11,820 bases of DNA, from NCBI GenBank assembly GCA_017508315.1, contig JAFVZE010000386.1, positions 1-11,820 on the forward strand, written 5' to 3'. The stretch comes from Kiritimatiellia bacterium. Its GTDB lineage: Bacteria > Verrucomicrobiota > Kiritimatiellia > RFP12 > UBA1067. Below the pieces are notes generated by a model that worked only from the letters and a program-made list of their open reading frames with translations, was not told where the DNA came from and searched no databases. How positions within the stretch are numbered: the stretch's first letter is position 1; the number at the start of each line of letters is the position of its first letter. Both the position numbers and the translations under genes were made by a program. Positions 6,593 through 11,820 of this stretch are shown piece by piece.

Positions 6593-7357
6593 ATGAAGAA
6601 ACTTGAAGGCAAGGTGGCGATCGTCACCGGGGCGTCGCGCGGAATCGGCGCGGCGATCGCGAAAAAACTGGCGGAAGAAGGCGCTTCGGTGGCGCTTTGC
6701 GCGCGCAATCTCGCCGCGTGCGAGGCGACCGCCCGGGCGGTGCGCGAATCCGGCGCCGAGGCGATGGCGATGGCCGTCGATGTCGCCGATACGGCGCAGG
6801 TCGACGCCTGCGTGAAGGCGGTTCTCGAGAAATTCGGCAGAATCGACATCATGGTCAACAACGCCGGAATCACCAAAGACGGACTTCTGATGCGCATGAC
6901 CGACGCCGACTGGGACGCGGTCGTGGACACCAATCTGAAGGGCACTTTCCTCTTCACCCGCGCCGTGGCGCGGCCGATGATGAAGAACAGGTCGGCCGAC
7001 GGTTCCGCGCAGGGAGGCTCGATCATCAACATAACTTCAGTCGTCGGCATCACCGGCAACGCCGGACAGGCCAACTACACCGCTTCCAAAGGTGGCGTCA
7101 TTTCGCTCACCAAGACCGTCGCCAAAGAGCTCGGTTCGCGCAACATCCGCTGCAACGCGATCGCTCCGGGATTTATCCGTTCGGACATGACCGATTCGCT
7201 TCCGGAGGAACTGAAGGCCGCCTACATGGCGAACATCCCGCTGAAGCGTTTCGGCGAGGCGGAGGATATCGCCAAAGCCGTCGCCTGGCTCGCCGGAGAC
7301 GATTCGTCGTACGTGACCGGGCAGATCATTTCCGTCAACGGCGGCATGGTAGGCTGA
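6593..7357 (+). CDS. fabG: 3-oxoacyl-[ACP] reductase FabG
   Basis: FabG is the NADPH-dependent reductase of the first reduction step in each fatty-acid elongation cycle. It is a short-chain dehydrogenase of 254 aa. It shows the cofactor motif TGASRGIG (12-19), the NNAG motif, and the catalytic Ser149, Tyr162 and Lys166 (Tyr-x-x-x-Lys as YTASK). The PGFIRSDMT segment and the C-terminal GQIISVNGG segment are classic for FabG. An AAAAGGG ribosome binding site (6579-6585) precedes the ATG by 7 nt. It lies 21 nt after fabD. Other SDR reductases look alike, but the neighbour fabD and the close match of the C-terminus make FabG the best call. Confidence 0.95.
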   Translation: MKKLEGKVAIVTGASRGIGAAIAKKLAEEGASVALCARNLAACEATARAVRESGAEAMAMAVDVADTAQVDACVKAVLEKFGRIDIMVNNAGITKDGLLMRMTDADWDAVVDTNLKGTFLFTRAVARPMMKNRSADGSAQGGSIINITSVVGITGNAGQANYTASKGGVISLTKTVAKELGSRNIRCNAIAPGFIRSDMTDSLPEELKAAYMANIPLKRFGEAEDIAKAVAWLAGDDSSYVTGQIISVNGGMVG

Positions 7358-7383
7358 CTCGGGTCGGCCGAGGGACGCGGATC

Positions 7384-8826
7384 GTGAAGACTGTCATAAT
7401 AGGCGCGGGTTTTACCGGCGATCTGCTGGCCAGAACCCTGATCGCCGACGGCGGCAAAGTCGTTCTCATCGACCGGGACTCCGAGCGTGTGCGCAGCGCC
7501 GGCGATCATCTCGACTGCACGGTCATCGATGCCGACGGCAGCAGTCTTGACGTGCTGGAGAAGGCCGGCATCTCCTCCGCCGACGCGCTTGTCACGGTAA
7601 CCGGCGACGACGAGACCAACATGATCATCTGTTCGCTCGTCGACGCGGTTTATCCGGACATTCTGAAAATCGCCAGAGTCCGCGATTACGACCACTACAT
7701 GCGCGTGCTGGAAGTCTCGCGCCGCCGTCGGGACCGACGCGGAGACGCTTCGCAGCCGATATTCGGAATCGACCACATCGTCAATCCCGACGTTTCGGCG
7801 GCAGGTTCGATCATCCGGGCGATGGAGTTCGGCGCGACCGGCGCCGTCATCGATGTCGATGAGGGTTACTGCATCGCTGTGCTGACGCTCCGCGAGGGAT
7901 GTTCGCTCGACGGCAGGTCGCTCAGGGAGATATCTTCGCTCGAGGGGTGGGGATTCCTCGCGGCCTTTGCGGAGACCGGCGGCGAGGCGTCGATTCCCCG
8001 CGGCGGTACCGTTCTCAGGGCCGGCGATCATGTCGGAATTCTGGTGCGCAAGGACGGTCTCGACGACCTGCTGCCGTTCGCGGGAGTGAAGGCCGCTCCC
8101 ATGGACAGGGTGGCGGTCTTCGGAGCCGACAACGTCGGTGCGCTCACCGTGGCGGCGCAGACGGAAAGCTCGCAGTCGTTCTGGTACCGGCTGCTGGGCC
8201 TGGGGCGTTCGAAGCGCCGCCGTCTGACGGTGATCGACCGCGATATGCAGCGCTGCCGCGTGCTTTCCGAGAAATTTCCCGAAGCGAGGATTCTCAACGG
8301 CGACATCACCGACGACGGACTGCTGCAGGACGAGGGAATCTGCGACTGCGACATGATGATCGCCGCGTCCGGCAATTACGAGCGCAACTTGATGACGGCG
8401 GCGTACATGAAACTGCGCGGCGTCGGCAAGGTAATAGCGCTTACGTCCGATTCGGCGTTTGACGCCATAGCCGCGAAACTGGGGGTGGACGTCACCGTGC
8501 CGATGCGCGATGTGGTGATCGACACCATCGTCAGCCATCTCCGGGGCAGGAACATCAAATCGGTGCATTCGGTAGGGTCGCGCAAATACGAAATAGTCTC
8601 GTGCCTCGTCTCCGGGATGAGCGATGTCGCCGGAAAGACCCTGCGGGACATCGACGGGCTCGAGGACTCGCTGGTGCTTCTGGTCAGGCGGCCGGGAAGC
8701 GAGGATTCGGAAATACCCAACGGGGACACGGTACTGGAGGAGGGTGCCCGGGCCGTGCTCATCGTGCCGGCCGGAGAGAAGAAGGTCGTCAGGATGTTCG
8801 CCGGCAGGCCGGAGATGTCGGCATGA
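7384..8826 (+). CDS. trkA: Trk potassium uptake regulatory subunit TrkA (two RCK units)
   Basis: TrkA is the cytoplasmic, nucleotide-binding regulator that gates the TrkH potassium channel. The product is 480 aa (E. coli 458) and holds two tandem RCK units, each a Rossmann fold plus a TrkA_C domain. The first Rossmann motif is GAGFTG (7-12), with acidic Asp30/Asp32 at the end of strand 2 and the TGDDETN segment. The second starts near 241, but its glycine motif reads GADNVG (247-252), with Asp in place of the middle Gly. Two insertions explain the extra length: an Arg-rich stretch (SRRRRDRR, 112-119) before FGIDHIVNP, and a longer linker after the second glycine motif. The start is GTG at 7384 with GAGGG at 7370-7374; the frame stays open upstream but only as a shadow of fabG. 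It overlaps trkH by 4 nt (ATGA). Confidence 0.93.
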   Translation: MKTVIIGAGFTGDLLARTLIADGGKVVLIDRDSERVRSAGDHLDCTVIDADGSSLDVLEKAGISSADALVTVTGDDETNMIICSLVDAVYPDILKIARVRDYDHYMRVLEVSRRRRDRRGDASQPIFGIDHIVNPDVSAAGSIIRAMEFGATGAVIDVDEGYCIAVLTLREGCSLDGRSLREISSLEGWGFLAAFAETGGEASIPRGGTVLRAGDHVGILVRKDGLDDLLPFAGVKAAPMDRVAVFGADNVGALTVAAQTESSQSFWYRLLGLGRSKRRRLTVIDRDMQRCRVLSEKFPEARILNGDITDDGLLQDEGICDCDMMIAASGNYERNLMTAAYMKLRGVGKVIALTSDSAFDAIAAKLGVDVTVPMRDVVIDTIVSHLRGRNIKSVHSVGSRKYEIVSCLVSGMSDVAGKTLRDIDGLEDSLVLLVRRPGSEDSEIPNGDTVLEEGARAVLIVPAGEKKVVRMFAGRPEMSA

Positions 8827-10295
8827 CCTACACCGTTTTGCGGATTCTCACCTATGTTCTCGGCATAGTCGGCACCGCGCTGGCGCTTCCGCTCGGGGTC
8901 GCGCTCTGGCGGGGAGAGTCGCGCATGGTTGCGGTATTCGCCGTTCCGATGGCGCTGGCGTGGATATCTTCGCTCGTCTTTCTCGTCAAAGCGAGGGGAA
9001 GGGCCAGAGTGATCGGGATACAGGACGCTTTTTCGGTGGTCGGGACGCTGTGGATGGTGATCTGCCTTTTCGGATCGCTGCCGCTCTACTTCAGCGGTTC
9101 GTTCGCTTCTTTCACCGATGCGCTTTTTGAAAGCGTGAGCGGATTCACCACCACCGGCGCGACGGTGCTTCCTGACGTGGAGTCGCTGCCGGCGAGCGTG
9201 AACGTCTGGCGGTGCCTTTCGCATTGGCTCGGCGGACTTGGCGTGGTGGCGCTCGGCGTGGCGATGATTCCGCTTTTGGGCGCCGGCGGCTTCCGGCTCG
9301 TCAAAGCCGAGGCGGCCGGACCGGACAAGGGCAAGTTCACCGTTTCGATCGCTTCCACGGCGAAGGCCCTCTGGTTCGTCTATGCCGGTTTCACCGCGCT
9401 TCAGGCGTGGCTGCTGCACGGTGCCGGACTCGGCTGGATCGATTCGTTCTGCCACGCGTTCTCAACGCTGGGCACCGGCGGGTTTTCCACGCGCAACGCC
9501 AGCGTGGGCGCTTTCGGCAGCGTCAGGGCGGAGTGGATCTGCACCGTGTTCATGCTGCTCGGGACGGTCAATTTCACCATGTACTGCAAATTGCTCTCCG
9601 GGAGATTGTCCGAGGTCGCGAAAAACACCGAACTGCGGGTGTTTCTGACGGTGGTTTCGATCGCCGCGGCGCTTGTCGCGTCCGTAGAGGCGACGTCCTG
9701 CACGGCGTTCGGGGATGTTCTGCGCAACGCGTGTTTTCAGGTCGCGTCCGTCATTTCGTCGACCGGGTTCATGACCAGCGACTATACCTCGTGGCTTCCG
9801 GCCAGCCAGATTGTGGTGCTGACGCTGTTTCTGATCGGCGGCTGCGCCGGCTCCACCGCGGGCGGAGTCAAGATAATCCGCTGGACGATGCTCGCCAAGC
9901 AGCTTGCAAACGAAATGCGGCGTCTGGTGCATCCGTACGGGGTGTTCACGCTTCGCATAAACGGCGTTCCCGGCAGAGAGACCTTCATCCCGACGGTCGC
10001 GGCGTTCGTCTTCGTGTATCTCATCATCGTGCTGCTGACGACGTTCGCCGGGGCTTTGTGCGGACTTGACCCGCTTACCGCCCTTACCGCCGCGTTGTCG
10101 ATGGTCGGCAACATCGGTCCCGCCTTCGGAAGCCTCGGACCGTCTTCGAATTACGGCGGGATTCCGGATTTTCTCAAATGGTGGTACATGGTCGCGATGC
10201 TCGCGGGCAGGCTGGAGATATATACGCTGCTTTTCGTCGTGCGCGGTTTTTCGCTCGGCGGAAACGGGACGGGGGCCGGATCGAGAAATGCATAA
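8823..10295 (+). CDS. trkH: Trk potassium uptake channel subunit TrkH
   Basis: TrkH is the inner-membrane potassium-conducting subunit, built from four membrane-pore-membrane repeats in one chain. The product is 490 aa (E. coli 483). All four selectivity-filter regions are visible: TTTGAT (109-114), LGTGGFST (216-223), STGFMT (313-318) and GNIGPAFG (429-436). The characteristic CAGSTAGGVKIIR segment, which forms part of the intramembrane gating region after the third filter, is present. Two N-terminal hydrophobic segments precede the first repeat. The ATG at 8823 overlaps the trkA stop as ATGA, indicating translational coupling of regulator and pore. The C-terminus overlaps the next gene by 8 nt. 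KtrB-type channels are related, but the length and the two-RCK TrkA partner favour Trk. Confidence 0.94.
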   Translation: MTYTVLRILTYVLGIVGTALALPLGVALWRGESRMVAVFAVPMALAWISSLVFLVKARGRARVIGIQDAFSVVGTLWMVICLFGSLPLYFSGSFASFTDALFESVSGFTTTGATVLPDVESLPASVNVWRCLSHWLGGLGVVALGVAMIPLLGAGGFRLVKAEAAGPDKGKFTVSIASTAKALWFVYAGFTALQAWLLHGAGLGWIDSFCHAFSTLGTGGFSTRNASVGAFGSVRAEWICTVFMLLGTVNFTMYCKLLSGRLSEVAKNTELRVFLTVVSIAAALVASVEATSCTAFGDVLRNACFQVASVISSTGFMTSDYTSWLPASQIVVLTLFLIGGCAGSTAGGVKIIRWTMLAKQLANEMRRLVHPYGVFTLRINGVPGRETFIPTVAAFVFVYLIIVLLTTFAGALCGLDPLTALTAALSMVGNIGPAFGSLGPSSNYGGIPDFLKWWYMVAMLAGRLEIYTLLFVVRGFSLGGNGTGAGSRNA

Positions 10296-11103
10296 GACGA
10301 ATTTCCATACCCATACCGTCTGGTGTGACGGCAAAGACACGGCGGAGGCCGTGGTTTTATCGGCGATGGAAAAGGGGTTCGACGCGATCGGCTTTTCTTC
10401 GCACATGGCGTTTCCCGAGGCGTGCGACTGGCAGCTGAAACCGGAACTGGCGGGCGGATACGTCAGGGAGATCCGGTCGCTTCGGCGCAAATACGCTTCG
10501 CGGATCGAGATTTTCTGCGGCGGCGAAGCCGATTACATCCGGGGCGTCACGACTCCGGAAAAAAAGCGCTACGAATCGATGGGGCTTGATTATCTGATCG
10601 GCTCCGTGCACACGGTGGTCGCTCCGGACGGCGGACGGGTTTCGGTGGATTCGTCGCCGGCGCTGCTGGAGGCGGGGATACGCGAATGTTTCGCCGGTGA
10701 TGCGAAGGCCTTCGTGTGCGAATATTTCCGGCAGCAGCGGGAAATGCTCAAGTTCGATTTCGATATTCTGGGGCATCCGGATCTGGTGCGCAAATTCAAC
10801 GTCAGACATCCGTATTTCGACGAGACGGCTTCCTGGTATGTCTCGCAGCTGGAGGAGAGCGCGCTGGCGATCGCCGCTTCCGGGAAAATAGTCGAGGTCA
10901 ACACCGGGGCGATCTCAAGAGGCTGGCTTGACGACGCCTATCCGTCGCCGGTCTTCAGAAAAATGCTGCGCGAGCGGGGAGTGCGGTTCGTTCTCAGTTC
11001 CGATTCCCACGCCGCCGACACCGTGGATTGCGGGTTCGAGCGTTTCGCGGAAGCGGAGAAGTATATCGGCAAGACCGTTTTTCCGCCTCGCGGCGGATCG
11101 TGA
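10288..11103 (+). CDS. hisK: Histidinol-phosphatase, PHP family (HisK/HisJ type)
   Basis: This enzyme removes phosphate from L-histidinol phosphate, the step before histidinol dehydrogenase in histidine synthesis. The product is 271 aa, the usual size for the monofunctional PHP-type enzyme. The metal-binding residues are all seen: HTHT (7-10) with Asp14 and Gly15, His39 in SSH, Glu80 in GGEADY, His108 in GSVH, His163 in LGHPDL, and Asp239/His241 in SSDSH. The GSVH and LGHPDL segments point to histidinol phosphatase rather than polymerase-type PHP domains. The ATG at 10288 lies inside the trkH end (8-nt overlap), with a GAGA-type ribosome binding site. It is not near other histidine genes apart from hisF, about 7 kb upstream in a different transcript. 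Confidence 0.88.
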   Translation: MHKTNFHTHTVWCDGKDTAEAVVLSAMEKGFDAIGFSSHMAFPEACDWQLKPELAGGYVREIRSLRRKYASRIEIFCGGEADYIRGVTTPEKKRYESMGLDYLIGSVHTVVAPDGGRVSVDSSPALLEAGIRECFAGDAKAFVCEYFRQQREMLKFDFDILGHPDLVRKFNVRHPYFDETASWYVSQLEESALAIAASGKIVEVNTGAISRGWLDDAYPSPVFRKMLRERGVRFVLSSDSHAADTVDCGFERFAEAEKYIGKTVFPPRGGS

Positions 11104-11120
11104 AAACCGGGAAGACGATC

Positions 11121-11594
11121 ATGGACGCGAACGATTTTTCGATAGTGCTTCTGCGGCCGGAGATCCCCCACAACACCGGGGCGGTCGGAAGACTCGCGGT
11201 CGGGCTTGGGGTGCGTCTTGAGCTTGTCCGTCCGCTCGGGTTTCGCCTCGACGACGAATCGGTACGTCGCGCGGGACTCGATTATTGGCGGCATCTGGAC
11301 TGCCGGATTCACGATTCGTGGGACGATTACCTTTCGCTCGCCGCTCCGAAACGGTTTTTCATGCTTTCGACAAAAGGCGGAAAACCGCTTTACGACGTCC
11401 GTTTCGAGCCGGGCGACGCGCTCGTGTTCGGGAATGAGAGTTCGGGGCTGCCGGAGGATTTCTACGGGCGCTACCGCGACCGGCTCTGCCGCATCCCCAT
11501 GCCGGGCGAACACGCGCGCAGCATCAATCTCGCCAATGCCGTCTCGATCGCGGCGTACGAGTGCTATCGGCAGCTCGTCACGCTTTGCGGGTAG
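11121..11594 (+). CDS. trmL: tRNA (cytidine(34)-2'-O)-methyltransferase TrmL
   Basis: TrmL methylates the ribose of the wobble nucleotide C34/cmnm5U34 in certain leucine tRNAs, using S-adenosylmethionine. The product is 157 aa, the same as E. coli TrmL. It is a minimal SPOUT (trefoil-knot) methyltransferase with no extra RNA-binding domain. Visible are the N-terminal PEIPHNTGAVGRL segment, RRAGLDYW, motif 2 FGNESSGLP, and motif 3 RSINLANAVSIAAYE. The ATG at 11121 has GGGAAG at 11109-11114 as ribosome binding site and gives the family length; a GTG at 11100 in the same frame would add seven residues and is less likely. It is the last gene of the unit, 17 nt after the phosphatase. Related TrmH/SpoU proteins are longer. 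Confidence 0.93.
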   Translation: MDANDFSIVLLRPEIPHNTGAVGRLAVGLGVRLELVRPLGFRLDDESVRRAGLDYWRHLDCRIHDSWDDYLSLAAPKRFFMLSTKGGKPLYDVRFEPGDALVFGNESSGLPEDFYGRYRDRLCRIPMPGEHARSINLANAVSIAAYECYRQLVTLCG

Positions 11595-11721
11595 CGGCGG
11601 GGATGTAATGGGTTACTCGAATGTGCAACTGTTGTACAGTGATAGCGAAGCGATTTTGTCTGACGTTTTGGTGCGCTATATGACTTGCAAAACGCGTCGG
11701 ATTTCGCGTCAACCGTACTCT
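11595..11721. other. Non-coding stretch after trmL, structured and unlike the genes
   Basis: No supportable gene is present. The GC-biased third-position pattern of the flanking genes is lost and T-rich words appear. A possible small hairpin TGTGCA...TGTACA lies at 11622-11638. CGTTTTG (11664-11670) pairs with CAAAACG (11688-11694) around a 17-nt loop. The word TTTCGCGTC occurs at 11702-11710 and recurs inside the next element at 11741-11749. Together these suggest a 3' untranslated region or the outer part of a repeat element. Confidence 0.5.
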
Positions 11722-11820
11722 GCTTTTGATATGGGCGATTTTCGCGTCCTTGCGACCGCTTGACGTACACGAGTACGTCGGCGGGTCGCAGTCCTGCGCA
11801 AATCGCCGCATCTAAAAAGC
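11722..11820. repeat. Imperfect palindromic element of about 99 nt (long hairpin)
   Basis: The two halves pair almost end to end. GCTTTT (11722-11727) pairs with AAAAGC (11815-11820), ATG (11731-11733) with CAT (11809-11811), and GGCGATTT (11734-11741) with AAATCGCC (11800-11807). After an internal loop, TGCGACC (11751-11757) pairs with GGTCGCA (11784-11790), and GACGTAC (11762-11768) with GTACGTC (11773-11779) around the loop ACGA. The element reaches the last base of the window, so it may be longer. It holds no credible gene. It may be a palindromic repeat or MITE-like element, a structured RNA, or an unusual bidirectional terminator. The structure is certain as base pairing; the function is unknown. 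Confidence 0.7.

Noticed and set aside
7222..8568. Very long minus-strand open frame opposite trkA (also 8376-9455 and 9462-10490)
   Set aside because: The translations are rich in Arg, His and Asp, typical of antisense shadows of GC-rich genes, and the + strand genes there are unmistakable.
11609..11763. Small + strand frame after trmL (reading in from 11206)
   Set aside because: The frame is a shadow of trmL upstream, and the part beyond it has no domain and lies in repeat-like sequence.
11578..11811. Minus-strand 77-codon open frame across the terminal palindrome
   Set aside because: It runs through both arms of the hairpin, lacks a convincing ribosome binding site, and its composition is unlike the neighbouring proteins; it is most likely a by-product of the repeat.

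Overview
The window is about 11.8 kb of dense, GC-rich bacterial chromosome. Almost every gene is a conserved housekeeping or transport gene, and all intact genes lie on the + strand. The protein style (HtpG, PotA/PotB, FabD/FabG, TrkA/TrkH, PHP-type histidinol phosphatase, TrmL) fits a free-living or gut-type bacterium with fatty-acid synthesis and its own histidine pathway. My low-confidence guess is the PVC group (Lentisphaerota/Victivallales-like), from overall protein flavour only; no rRNA or other marker here proves it. I see no phage, transposase, CRISPR, toxin-antitoxin or defence genes.

Layout. (1) 3-626: the C-terminal part of an M14-type zinc carboxypeptidase, cut by the window edge. 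(2) 627-820: a short intergenic stretch holding, on the minus strand, a relic of a NarL/LuxR-type response-regulator receiver domain. A strong sigma70-type promoter at 752-780 fires the other way into htpG. (3) 821-2740: htpG (Hsp90). (4) 2786-5581: a tight three-gene unit of hisF, potA and potB, with overlapping ends. It starts at an extended -10 promoter so close to the hisF ATG that the mRNA should be nearly leaderless. The potC and potD genes that normally complete a spermidine/putrescine importer do not follow. (5) 5651-11594: a second unit of fabD, fabG, trkA, trkH, a HisK-type histidinol phosphatase and trmL, with gaps of 26 nt or less or short overlaps. It starts at a second extended -10 element of nearly identical sequence, placed so that transcription should begin at or next to the fabD ATG. 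(6) 11595-11820: non-coding and unlike the genes in texture, with a stem-loop and then an approximately 99-nt imperfect palindrome that runs to the window edge. This looks like a repeat element and/or transcript end.

How the genes work together. FabD and FabG are consecutive enzymes of type II fatty-acid synthesis. TrkA and TrkH are the regulator and pore of a potassium uptake system. HisF and the histidinol phosphatase are two separated steps of histidine synthesis. PotA and PotB are the ATPase and one permease of a polyamine-type ABC importer. The co-transcription of these unrelated functions is inferred from spacing.

I found no clearly new multi-gene system. The signals most worth following are the repeated leaderless-promoter arrangement (hisF, fabD), the terminal palindromic element, and the receiver-domain relic next to the htpG promoter.
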